Positions 1 to 7,709 of a stretch of DNA of 64,000 nt are shown here, in pieces. The stretch spans positions 496,001 to 560,000 of the forward strand of contig NZ_JAFBFW010000003.1 in NCBI RefSeq assembly GCF_016909495.1, given 5' to 3'. A model generated the notes under the pieces. The model did not search any database and was not told the DNA's origin. It was given only the letters and a program-made list of their open reading frames with translations. The stretch comes from Pantoea coffeiphila (lineage in GTDB: Bacteria; Pseudomonadota; Gammaproteobacteria; Enterobacterales; Enterobacteriaceae). The translations under genes and the position numbers were made by a program. Position 1 is the stretch's first letter. Each line of letters begins with the position of its first letter.

Positions 1-530
1 TTGAACAAACCGGACTGGTGGAAACGGTAATTAAAGCGCTGTCGACCCATCAGATCCCGGCGGAGCTGCTGACGCTGGAGGTGACGGAAACCACGGCGAT
101 GCGCGATCCGGACGAAAGCATCCGCATTCTCACCCAACTGACCGAGCTGGGCGTGAAGGCATCGATTGATGATTTCGGCACCGGCTACTCCAGCCTGCTG
201 TACCTTAAGCGGCTTCCGGCCAGCGAGCTGAAAATCGACCGCGCCTTTGTGAAAGAGCTGCAGGAACAGACCGAAGATGCCACCATTGTTTCTGCCATTG
301 TGGCGCTGGCGCAAACTCTGAACCTGAAGGTGGTGGCGGAAGGGGTGGAAACGCCGGAACAGCAGCAGTTCCTGACCAGCCTCGGCTGCAATACCCTGCA
401 AGGCTATCTGCTGGGTCGCCCTCTGGCGGCCGATAAGGTGCCTGAGCTGGCTGACTTCTTCACCGGTGATAAGCCGGAAGAGGTTGCGGAGAATGCGCCA
501 GTACAGTCAAAGCCCGTTGATGCCGGGTGA
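1..530 (+). CDS. EAL-domain cyclic-di-GMP phosphodiesterase, 3' part
   Basis: The reading frame is already open at base 3, so only the last 175 or so codons are present and the start lies outside the window. The visible part is the C-terminal two-thirds of an EAL domain, which hydrolyses cyclic di-GMP to pGpG. Motifs seen in order: LEVTET (metal-binding Glu), IDDFGTGYSS (Asp-Asp pair), LKIDR (Lys), VVAEGVET and LQGY. All the catalytic residues of this half of the domain are intact, so an active enzyme is likely. The EAL signature itself and any sensory or GGDEF domain lie upstream of the window. The last ~30 residues form a hydrophilic tail. Domain call is firm; gene identity cannot be given. 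Confidence 0.93.
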   Translation, partial: EQTGLVETVIKALSTHQIPAELLTLEVTETTAMRDPDESIRILTQLTELGVKASIDDFGTGYSSLLYLKRLPASELKIDRAFVKELQEQTEDATIVSAIVALAQTLNLKVVAEGVETPEQQQFLTSLGCNTLQGYLLGRPLAADKVPELADFFTGDKPEEVAENAPVQSKPVDAG

Positions 531-567
531 TTGTACTGTGCTCAACGGCTGACCTATAATAGTTCAC
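531..567 (+). promoter_or_regulatory. sigma-70 promoter of ydcR
   Basis: TTGTAC at 531-536 and a perfect TATAAT at 555-560 are separated by 18 bp, just after the stop codon of the EAL gene. Transcription would begin near 567, about 30 nt before the GTG start of ydcR. No experimental support. Confidence 0.6.
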
Positions 568-595
568 TTTTTGATGACAATGGCCTGTAACAGTC

Positions 596-2002
596 GTGGC
601 AAAATATGAACAGCTGGTGGCCCAAATCCGCCAGCAAATTGAAACGGAAATCTGGCTGCCCGGTGAAAAACTGCCCTCGCTGAGGGAGCAGGTCAGCCTG
701 AGCGGCGTCAGCCTGATGACGGTGATGCACGCCTATCAGGTGCTGGAAAGCCAGGGATGGATTATCTCGCGCCCGCAGTCGGGCTATTACGTTGCGCCCC
801 GCGCCGAATTTCTCAGCCAGCCGGTCAGCCATCAAAAGCTGCAGCTGGCCGAGTCGGTGGATATTAACGCGTTTATTTTTGACGTCCTTCAGGCCTGCCG
901 CGATCCGCATATTGTCCCCTTTGGCTCGGCCTTTCCCGACCCGGAACTCTTTCCCCAGCGCCAGCTGATGCGGGCGCTGACCACCGTTTCCCACAGCATG
1001 AAGCCGGTGGATGCCTTACATAACCTGCCGCCGGGTAACGAAGCGCTGCGCAAAACTCTTGCTCAGCGCTATGCCCTGCAGGGGGTACAGGTCTCGCCGG
1101 ATGAAATCGTCATTACCAACGGCGCGATGGAAGCGCTCAACCTCAGCTTACAGGCGGTGACCGAGCCGGGCGACTGGGTGGCGATTGAAAATCCGTCGTT
1201 CTACGGCGCGCTGCAGGCGATTGAGCGACTGAAGCTGAAAGCGGTGGCGATTGCCACCGATCCGCAGACCGGCATTGACCTCGATGAACTGAGCCGGGCG
1301 CTGGAAAGCTGGCCGATTAAAGCGATGTGGATGATGAGCAATCAGCAAAACCCGGTCGGCTGCACGCTGAGCCGGGAAAAAAAGCAGCAGCTGGTGGCGC
1401 TGCTGGCGCAGCATAACGTCACGCTGATTGAGGATGATGTTTACAGCGAGCTCTATTTTGGCAGCGAGAAGCCGCTGCCAGCCAAGGCCTTCGATCGCGA
1501 CGATAACGTGCTGCACTGCTCGTCGTTTTCTAAAAATCTGGTGGCGGGTTTTCGCGTGGGCTGGGTGGCGGGCGGCAAGCACGCCCAGCGCATTCAGCGC
1601 ATGCAGCTGATGAGCACGCTGTCCACCAGTGCGCCGATGCAGCAGGCGCTGGCGACCTATCTGGGCACCCGCAGCTATGACCGCCATCTGCGGCGGCTGC
1701 GGCAGGTACTCGAACAGCGCAAGAATCTGGCCCTGCAATCGCTAAAACGGCATCTGCCCGCCGGGGCGAAAATCAATGAGTCGCGCGGCGGGTATTTCCT
1801 GTGGATTGAGCTGCCAAAACAGGTCAATACCACCGAACTGTACTACCGCGCGCTGGAGCAGAAGATCAGCATTGCGCCAGGGAAAATGTTCTCTTCCAGC
1901 GAGCAGTACGCGAACTATTTTCGCTTTAATACCGCGTGGTGGGATGAGACTCAGGAAGCCGCGGTGGCGAAACTGGGGGCGTTGATAGGTGAACTGCTAT
2001 AG
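596..2002 (+). CDS. ydcR: MocR-type (GntR/aminotransferase) regulator YdcR
   Basis: A 468-residue protein, the same length as E. coli YdcR, whose N-terminus it closely resembles. Residues 1-70 form a GntR winged helix (LPSLREQ, then a recognition helix around MTVMHAYQVLESQG). Residues ~100-465 form a fold-type I aminotransferase-like domain with the PLP lysine K313 in the SFSKN motif, plus the NPxG-type (QQNPVG) and IEDDVY motifs. MocR proteins use PLP as an effector to control nearby or vitamin-B6-related genes; the target of YdcR is not well known. The start is a GTG at 596, because the upstream ATG frame is closed. It is transcribed alone and converges on ylaC. Confidence 0.92.
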   Translation: MAKYEQLVAQIRQQIETEIWLPGEKLPSLREQVSLSGVSLMTVMHAYQVLESQGWIISRPQSGYYVAPRAEFLSQPVSHQKLQLAESVDINAFIFDVLQACRDPHIVPFGSAFPDPELFPQRQLMRALTTVSHSMKPVDALHNLPPGNEALRKTLAQRYALQGVQVSPDEIVITNGAMEALNLSLQAVTEPGDWVAIENPSFYGALQAIERLKLKAVAIATDPQTGIDLDELSRALESWPIKAMWMMSNQQNPVGCTLSREKKQQLVALLAQHNVTLIEDDVYSELYFGSEKPLPAKAFDRDDNVLHCSSFSKNLVAGFRVGWVAGGKHAQRIQRMQLMSTLSTSAPMQQALATYLGTRSYDRHLRRLRQVLEQRKNLALQSLKRHLPAGAKINESRGGYFLWIELPKQVNTTELYYRALEQKISIAPGKMFSSSEQYANYFRFNTAWWDETQEAAVAKLGALIGELL

Positions 2003-2003
2003 C

Positions 2004-2035
2004 GGCGATCGGCCCTGAAGGAAGAACCGATCGCC
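2004..2035. terminator. stem-loop between convergent ydcR and ylaC
   Basis: GGCGATCGG (2004-2012) and CCGATCGCC (2027-2035) form a 9-bp perfect stem with a 14-nt loop, right after ydcR. There is no clear U-tract on either strand, so intrinsic termination is possible but not certain. Confidence 0.4.
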
Positions 2036-2046
2036 AGCGGCAGGCA

Positions 2047-2529
2047 TCAGATAGTCGCGGCGTTTTTCTGACCCCAGGTCAGATGGAACACGTCATAAAA
2101 GTCGACTTCGCCTTTCAGCGACAGCAGCTTGTTGATGCCCTGCTTGACGTTATCCGGCACCTTTTCGCTGCCGAGAATATCGTTCACCGCTTCCGGTGAC
2201 AGGGTGCGGATATAGTACCATTCGCCGTTGTAGCACACGCGAAGATCAAGCGTATCAATATCTTCAAAGCGGTACTTGGGGTTGATATCCATCAGCATCA
2301 GCCCGCTCATCAGCAGAACGAACAGCGTGGCTCCCCAGAACGCGGGCCAGCCGAGGAAATCGGTGGTAAAGATCAGCGCTACGGTCAGCACGTAGCAGCC
2401 ATACATAGAAGCCCAAAGGCCCGGATGGGTTTTCAGGAACTTAAAGCTGAAGCGCGGCTTATTATCGCGCTGCTCCTCGCGATTGAGCGTATCGATCTCG
2501 CGCAGCAGTATCTGTTTAACTTCTTCCAT
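2047..2529 (-). CDS. ylaC: inner-membrane protein YlaC
   Basis: 160 residues, matching E. coli YlaC (~156 aa) in order and motifs, including the DNKPRFS region, YRxEDID and RVCYNGEWY blocks. The N-terminal ~35 residues are charged and cytoplasmic. Two transmembrane helices follow at roughly 37-55 and 60-82, then a soluble C-terminal domain. The start chosen is the ATG at 2529, which has a good GAGGTG Shine-Dalgarno just upstream; the open frame continues to 2685 but that extension lacks homology and a ribosome site. YlaC has no established biochemical function. It is divergent from the LprI-like gene and convergent with ydcR. Confidence 0.9.
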   Translation of the reverse strand: MEEVKQILLREIDTLNREEQRDNKPRFSFKFLKTHPGLWASMYGCYVLTVALIFTTDFLGWPAFWGATLFVLLMSGLMLMDINPKYRFEDIDTLDLRVCYNGEWYYIRTLSPEAVNDILGSEKVPDNVKQGINKLLSLKGEVDFYDVFHLTWGQKNAATI

Positions 2530-2726
2530 TTTTTCACCTCTGTTCAAAGAGTCCGGGCAGAGTGAAAGTAAATCACAGTTTCTGCTGCAACAGCAGACAC
2601 AGTTTAGGGCTATTAAGCTATAACAGTTGTCAGCAGAAGGGAGTTTGTAGCGACCTTGCATAGCGCAGTGTAAAATTTTACCCATTCCCCCGGAAGGGCC
2701 GATAACAGAATCAATGGACAGGCATC

Positions 2727-3719
2727 ATGGTTAACCACTCTCGCTTTTTACTGATTATTCTGCTGCTCCTGCTGGGGATGTCATCCGCCCAGGCGCTGGA
2801 CTGCGGACGTGCTTCAACCGTGGTCGAGAACACCATCTGCGACAGTAAAGAGCTGACGTGGCTGGACCGCCTGTTTACTGACTCATTCCGCGATGTGGTG
2901 GTCGAAAACCCGCAGCGGGTGGAAAGCATTGTCAACAGCTGGACCCGCTCCCGCGACGCCTGCGCCAGCGATGCCTGCCTGCAGCGTGCCTATCTGAACG
3001 GTATTGGTCAGCTGTACGGCGTCCCGGCCTCGTTCGACTGGCAGGGCGTGTGGTGGAATACCACCTCCACCCACGGCAACGGCGGAAAAATCCTGATCCA
3101 CGGTGCTGCCGACTGGGGTTTTAAGATGGATGCGACCGTCTGGGGCGGCGTTTACAGCTCGGTGCTCAGCGGCAGCGTCAATGATTACTACGGCGTTGGC
3201 TACACCAATGAAATTGCCTGGGGCGGCCACTGCGCCATCATCCTGGTGCCGCGTTCCGACGGAAAGCTGGAAGTCAGCAGCGATAACAGCGGCGGCTGCG
3301 ATATGCTGCTGCCTGGGGAAATGGCCATCGACGGCGTCTACGTTAAAGCCGCCAGCGATCCCCGCCCGCCCGCCACGCTGCTCACCTTGGGGATTATGCC
3401 GAATAAAGCGCTCGACGATCGCTTCCGCGAGCTGGTGGGCGATGACTATCAGCAGTATCTGGCGACCGCGACCAGCTTTGTGTACAGCGCGGATGAGGAC
3501 AGCCTCGGTGCAACGGTGTTAACGCTGTGGGTGAAGGGCATGGCCAACCGTAAATCGGCGATGATCATGTATACGCCGGACGGTAAAATTTGGGCGCTGC
3601 GCGTGGAACCGGGCAAGGATAACAAGGGCCTGCAACTGCACTATGTCACCACCGAAAAAGATAAAACCCGCATGCCAAAAACGCTGGCCAACTGGCGAGC
3701 CAGGTTCACAGAACGCTAA
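2727..3719 (+). CDS. secreted LprI-type domain protein, function unknown
   Basis: 330 residues with a classical signal peptide (hydrophobic 8-19, cleavage after AQA at 23). Directly after cleavage is an LprI/DUF1311-like segment with a C26-A-x7-E-x2-IC38 pattern and further cysteines C79 and C84, suggesting two disulfides. LprI-type domains include a mycobacterial lysozyme inhibitor. The remaining ~230 residues (about 100-330) are Gly/Trp-rich beta-type sequence I do not recognise. It is a stand-alone gene, convergent with the next gene at a spacing of 11 bp. Export is well supported; lysozyme inhibition is only a family-level suggestion and the long C-terminal domain may carry the main activity. 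Confidence 0.7.
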   Translation: MVNHSRFLLIILLLLLGMSSAQALDCGRASTVVENTICDSKELTWLDRLFTDSFRDVVVENPQRVESIVNSWTRSRDACASDACLQRAYLNGIGQLYGVPASFDWQGVWWNTTSTHGNGGKILIHGAADWGFKMDATVWGGVYSSVLSGSVNDYYGVGYTNEIAWGGHCAIILVPRSDGKLEVSSDNSGGCDMLLPGEMAIDGVYVKAASDPRPPATLLTLGIMPNKALDDRFRELVGDDYQQYLATATSFVYSADEDSLGATVLTLWVKGMANRKSAMIMYTPDGKIWALRVEPGKDNKGLQLHYVTTEKDKTRMPKTLANWRARFTER

Positions 3720-3730
3720 GCGCCGGGCGG

Positions 3731-4189
3731 CTAGTGATAGTTAAAAATCTGGCCTGACGGGGTAATCAGTAACTGCTCGTCGCCAAATTCCAGCGTTTCG
3801 AAACGCACGCCGTTGTTCTGCGCGTAGCCGAGAATATTTTTAATCATTCGCGCCGAACCGCTGTCGGCGTAGTAAATCTGGTGATAGTTAAACGCCACGC
3901 TGTGGGCGCTGGTGCGCTTCTGCTCCAGACTGACCTTCGCCAAAAAACGGTTATCGTTCGGGCTGGTCAGCGTCATGATCGCCGTTTTATCCTGGATAAT
4001 AAAACGGGTGTCATAAATTTCCCGCTGGCGTGCCAGCAGATCGTAATAGCCCAGCTGCAGGCTTGAGCCGGTAAAATCGCGGCTGAACAGATCCTTATTG
4101 CCGAGCGGCAGCAGCTTTAGCAGCGCTGCCGTCAGCACCAGCAGCAGCGTTATCGCCAGCAGACTTATCGACACAGTTCGCCATTTCAT
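3731..4189 (-). CDS. single-pass membrane protein, ToxS-like partner
   Basis: 152 residues: a short basic N-terminus, one transmembrane helix at about residues 7-28 and a ~125-residue periplasmic domain with no recognised family. The ATG at 4189 is preferred, with a purine-rich GGCGAGAG ribosome site; a GTG 21 bp upstream is the alternative. The first 95 bp lie inside the 3' end of the upstream winged-helix membrane regulator, so the two are translationally coupled. This layout (membrane ToxR-type regulator followed by a one-TM periplasmic protein) matches ToxR/ToxS and TcpP/TcpH, where the second protein stabilises or tunes the first. The partner role is inferred from arrangement, not sequence homology. 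Confidence 0.65.
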   Translation of the reverse strand: MKWRTVSISLLAITLLLVLTAALLKLLPLGNKDLFSRDFTGSSLQLGYYDLLARQREIYDTRFIIQDKTAIMTLTSPNDNRFLAKVSLEQKRTSAHSVAFNYHQIYYADSGSARMIKNILGYAQNNGVRFETLEFGDEQLLITPSGQIFNYH

Positions 4190-5087
4190 TGATTTTTCTC
4201 TCGCCTTCACGATAGATCAGCGCGCTCAGCTGCGCACCATCCGTTCGCCAGTTGATAATGTTCATCGCCAGCTGCCTGCGGTTGCAGCGGTTAATGAAGG
4301 TCATGGTGTAGTTCAGCGCGGTGCCGGAGGTAAAGAAAAACACCTCCATATTGACCTGGCGATTTTTCAGATACTGATTCAGTGAAAACAGCACCGGCCC
4401 CAGCTGCTTATTCAAATCTTCGGAGGCGGATGAACCGTCCCAGCCGCGGCGGACTTCCACCAGGCGGATATTGCTGTAGGCGACCGAATTCTTTTCCTGT
4501 AGCTGCGTCGGCGAGGCGGTGAAATAGTTGCGGGCGACAACCACTAAAAGGGCGGCCAGTATGATGACCTGGCCCAGCACCAGCCAGCGCCAGAAGCGGG
4601 CTTCCACAACGGGAGCAGGAGCGGGCGGCGCGGCAGGGGTAACCGGCTCCACGTACACCTGAGTGGCATTGTCGGGATGGGTATTCGCGTCCGTTTCGCC
4701 CTCAGTCAGAGCCTCTTCGCGGGCAGATGCCTCGGCGGGCTGCGGCAGGATATCCGCCAGCGTAATAAACTGGCAGAACTCCGCTTCGAGAATATAGCCC
4801 TTCTTCGGTACGGTTTTAATAATTCGCTGCTGCTTGCCGTCATCCTCCAGCGCCAGGCGCAGGGCATGGATGGCGTTTGGCAGGCTGTTATTGCCGATAA
4901 CCCGCCGTTCCCACACCAGATTAGTCAGATCCTCACGCGTCAGCGTTTCACCCGCATGCTCGGCCAGAACCTGCAACAGTTTAAGCTGATACTCGCCAAG
5001 ACGACGCTGTTCCCCGGTGACCTGATGGATCAGCGAGCCGGAGGCATGGTCAATCAGCCAGTGATGAATGATAAGAGACGGAGTCAT
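4095..5087 (-). CDS. ToxR/CadC-like membrane-anchored winged-helix regulator
   Basis: 330 residues. Residues ~5-105 form an OmpR/PhoB-type winged helix (LGEYQLKLLQVLAEHAGE, then TREDLTNLVW, ending in KTVPKKGYIL, typical of CadC/ToxR). A Pro/Ala-rich linker (~140-165) precedes a transmembrane helix (~166-187) and a ~140-residue periplasmic domain containing two Cys (in INRCNR and MANC). Such proteins sense periplasmic conditions and bind DNA directly from the membrane. The start could also be a GTG at 5114; neither has a strong ribosome site. The last ~17 residues are Ala-rich low-complexity sequence, overlapping the transmembrane codons of the next gene in another frame. Target genes are unknown. 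Confidence 0.8.
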   Translation of the reverse strand: MTPSLIIHHWLIDHASGSLIHQVTGEQRRLGEYQLKLLQVLAEHAGETLTREDLTNLVWERRVIGNNSLPNAIHALRLALEDDGKQQRIIKTVPKKGYILEAEFCQFITLADILPQPAEASAREEALTEGETDANTHPDNATQVYVEPVTPAAPPAPAPVVEARFWRWLVLGQVIILAALLVVVARNYFTASPTQLQEKNSVAYSNIRLVEVRRGWDGSSASEDLNKQLGPVLFSLNQYLKNRQVNMEVFFFTSGTALNYTMTFINRCNRRQLAMNIINWRTDGAQLSALIYREGERKINEMANCVDKSAGDNAAAGADGSAAKAAAARQ

Positions 5088-5172
5088 AGGTACCGTTAGG
5101 CAGAAGTTTGTCACTGAATATTATGACTGCTGGCGGCCAGTCAGCGCAACTTACCCTTCTTTTTTGTGATCG

Positions 5173-5189
5173 CGCACCGTTCTGGTGCG
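5173..5189. promoter_or_regulatory. NtrC-type enhancer dyad
   Basis: CGCACC-GTTCT-GGTGCG is a perfect 6-5-6 inverted repeat that fits the NtrC (GlnG) site TGCACC-N5-GGTGCA except for the outermost base pair. It lies ~115-120 bp upstream of a sigma-54-type element, a normal enhancer distance. Binding is predicted, not shown. Confidence 0.65.
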
Positions 5190-5294
5190 AAAGAAAGTGC
5201 ACGCTTCATTTTCAGGCATTTTGCTAACAAATCGGCCGTTTGCCCCTGGTGCTGCGCTCATACGCCTCGCGGGGTGCCTGCCTCCACCAGGATA

Positions 5295-5311
5295 CTGGCA
5301 CGCTTTGTGCA
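5295..5311 (+). promoter_or_regulatory. sigma-54 (-24/-12) promoter of the Anbu operon
   Basis: CTGGCACGCTTTGTGCA has the invariant GG (5297-5298) and GC (5309-5310) separated by exactly 10 bp. It matches the RpoN consensus TGGCACG-N4-TTGC apart from one base in the -12 element. Transcription would start near 5322, 28 bp before the ATP-grasp start codon. Confidence 0.65.
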
Positions 5312-5349
5312 GCTTTGAATGTGGGTTCACAGACAGCGGTAGGGAAATC

Positions 5350-6786
5350 ATGAATCAAAGCTATGAATTAGCGTCGCACTTTTATGATGAAATGTTGCTG
5401 AGCGATGGACACTATCGTCAACACTATCGGGAATACTGGCAGTGGCTACAGCAGGCTGACCAGCAGGCGATTGCGCGCAAGCGCGAAGAAGCGGAACTGC
5501 TCTTTCACCGCGTGGGAATTACCTTCAATGTTTATGGCGAAGACGGCGGCGCGGAGCGGCTGATTCCGTTCGACAGCGTGCCGCGTATTATACCCGCTGC
5601 GGAGTGGGCGATGCTCGACAAAGGCATTCGCCAGCGCGTCCAGGCGCTGAATGCCTTCCTGCACGATATCTACCACGATCAGCATATCCTGAAATCCGGC
5701 ATTATCCCTCCCGAACAGGTCCTGGTTAACGAACAGTATCAGCCCTGCATGCAGGGAATTAACCTGCACCGCAATATCTATGCGCACATCACCGGGGTGG
5801 ATATGGTCCGCAACGGCGACGGCGAATACTACGTATTGGAGGATAACCTGCGTACCCCTTCCGGGGTGTCCTACATGCTGGAAAACCGCAAGATGATGAT
5901 GCGGCTCTATCCGGAACTGTTTGCCGACCAGCGCATCGCGCCGGTTGAACGCTATCCTTCACTCCTGCTGCAAACCCTGCGCGAAAGCTCGCCGGTCAAC
6001 GATCCTGTGGTGGTGGTACTCACGCCCGGGCGTTTCAACAGCGCCTATTTCGAACACAGCTTCCTCGCGCAGCAGATGGGTGTAGAGCTGGTGGAAAGCG
6101 CCGATCTGTATGTGAAAGATGGCGCGGTGCTGATGCGCACCACCGCCGGGCCGTGCAAGGTGGATGTGATCTACCGCCGCGTCGACGATGCCTTCCTCGA
6201 TCCGTTAGCGTTTAACCCGGATTCGATGCTGGGCGTGCCCGGCCTGCTGTCAGTCTACCGCAGCGGCAACGTGGTGCTGGCCAACGCTATCGGCACCGGG
6301 GTGGCCGATGACAAATCCATCTATCCCTACGTACCGGATATGGTGCGCTTCTACCTGGATGAAGATCCGATCCTCAACAACGTACCGACCTGGCAATGCC
6401 GCCGCCCGGAAGATCTCTCCTGGGTGCTGGCGAACCTGGAAAAGCTGGTGGTGAAAGAGGTTCACGGCGCTGGCGGCTACGGCATGCTGATCGGTCCGGT
6501 GGCCAGCCGACAGCAGCTGGAAGATTTCCGCGCGCTGCTGAAAGCGCGGCCGCAGAACTACATTGCCCAGCACACGCTGGCGCTCTCTACCTGTCCAACC
6601 TTTGTCGAACAGGGGCTGGCACCGCGCCATATCGATCTGCGGCCGTTTGCCCTCAGCGGTGCGGAGATCCGCCTGGTGCCCGGCGGGCTGACCCGTGTGG
6701 CGCTGACCGAAGGCTCGCTGGTGGTCAACTCCTCGCAGGGTGGCGGCACCAAGGACACCTGGATTCTGGAGGATGACGCATGCTGA
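5350..6786 (+). CDS. circularly permuted ATP-grasp amidoligase (COG2308)
   Basis: 478 residues from the ATG at 5350; the open frame runs upstream to 5185 but would cover the promoter elements. It belongs to the circularly permuted ATP-grasp type 2 family, with the glycine-rich nucleotide loop K369-EVHGAGGYGM and the DNLRTPSG and RFNSAYFEHSFLA blocks typical of the family. ATP-grasp enzymes form amide bonds through acyl-phosphate intermediates; this family is predicted to add amino acids or peptides to an unknown acceptor. It is the first gene of a tightly packed operon with alpha-E, transglutaminase-like and Anbu genes, a set noted in comparative genomics as a likely peptide synthesis/modification system. 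The substrate is unknown. Confidence 0.9.
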   Translation: MNQSYELASHFYDEMLLSDGHYRQHYREYWQWLQQADQQAIARKREEAELLFHRVGITFNVYGEDGGAERLIPFDSVPRIIPAAEWAMLDKGIRQRVQALNAFLHDIYHDQHILKSGIIPPEQVLVNEQYQPCMQGINLHRNIYAHITGVDMVRNGDGEYYVLEDNLRTPSGVSYMLENRKMMMRLYPELFADQRIAPVERYPSLLLQTLRESSPVNDPVVVVLTPGRFNSAYFEHSFLAQQMGVELVESADLYVKDGAVLMRTTAGPCKVDVIYRRVDDAFLDPLAFNPDSMLGVPGLLSVYRSGNVVLANAIGTGVADDKSIYPYVPDMVRFYLDEDPILNNVPTWQCRRPEDLSWVLANLEKLVVKEVHGAGGYGMLIGPVASRQQLEDFRALLKARPQNYIAQHTLALSTCPTFVEQGLAPRHIDLRPFALSGAEIRLVPGGLTRVALTEGSLVVNSSQGGGTKDTWILEDDAC

Positions 6787-7709
6787 GTCGCACGGCTACT
6801 GGCCTCTACTGGATGGCGCGCTATCTGGAGCGCGCGGAAAATATTGCCCGGGTGCTTGACGTCACCAATCGTCTGTCGCTGATGCCGGTGCGCGGTAGCC
6901 ACAACAACGAACTGCGCGTACCGCTGAACCTCACCAACACCAGCGAACTTTACTGGTCGGTCAGCGACGCGCTGGCGATGCCGCAGCTGTTCAGCTTTTT
7001 TGCCCTTGACGACCGTAACCCGGCCAGCATTTATAACTGCTGGCAGGCGGCGTGGAACAACGCCCACGCGGTGCGCGGCAGCCTCTCTTCGGAGGTATGG
7101 GAAAGTATCAACTCCAGCTGGATCGAACTGCGCAAAATTCGTCGACGCGGCGTCGGCAGCGGCGGGGCGGATGCGTTCTTTGACTGGGTGAAAGAGCGCT
7201 GCCATCTGTTTCGCGGGGCGATGTTTGGCACGCTGATGCGCGGCGATGCGATGAACTTTATCCGGCTTGGCACGCTGCTGGAGCGCGCCGACTGCACCGC
7301 ACGCCTGCTGGATGCGTATCAATACCTCTCGGATGCCGACGACGACACGGTGCGGGAATACTACCGGCTGGATACGCTGCTGCGCTCGGTTTCGGCCCGC
7401 GAAGCCTATCACAGCATCTACAAGCAGCAGCTGGCGGCGGAGGGCGTGAACGAAATGCTGATCCTGCGCGAAGAAAGCCCACGATCGCTGCGATCCTGTG
7501 TGGAGGATATCGCCGGGCTGCTCGAACAAATCGGCAGCAGCGGCGAGGATCGTCCGCGCTATCTGATCAGCGTGCTACATGCGCAGCTGCGCTTCAGCAG
7601 CAAAGAATCGGTACTCGATCGCGGACTGCACGCCTGGCTCAGCGCCTTTCTGGGCGAACTGGCAACGCTGTCTGACAGCATTCATCATACCTATCTGGAG
7701 GCGAAATAA
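6780..7709 (+). CDS. alpha-E domain protein (COG2307)
   Basis: 309 residues of almost entirely helical sequence beginning MLSRTATGLYWMARYLERAE, the hallmark N-terminus of the alpha-E (DUF403) family, with conserved GTLLERADCTARLLDA and WELRKIRRR-like blocks further on. The family has no demonstrated activity but nearly always neighbours or fuses to circularly permuted ATP-grasp proteins, so a partner or scaffold in the ligase reaction is the usual inference. It overlaps the ATP-grasp gene by 7 bp and the transglutaminase-like gene by 1 bp, implying coupled translation and roughly equal expression. No signal peptide: cytoplasmic. Confidence 0.88.
   Translation: MLSRTATGLYWMARYLERAENIARVLDVTNRLSLMPVRGSHNNELRVPLNLTNTSELYWSVSDALAMPQLFSFFALDDRNPASIYNCWQAAWNNAHAVRGSLSSEVWESINSSWIELRKIRRRGVGSGGADAFFDWVKERCHLFRGAMFGTLMRGDAMNFIRLGTLLERADCTARLLDAYQYLSDADDDTVREYYRLDTLLRSVSAREAYHSIYKQQLAAEGVNEMLILREESPRSLRSCVEDIAGLLEQIGSSGEDRPRYLISVLHAQLRFSSKESVLDRGLHAWLSAFLGELATLSDSIHHTYLEAK

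Noticed and set aside
5225-5265. Second NtrC site near the Anbu promoter
   Set aside because: A TGGTGC half-site is present at ~5247, but the partner half five bases away does not match.
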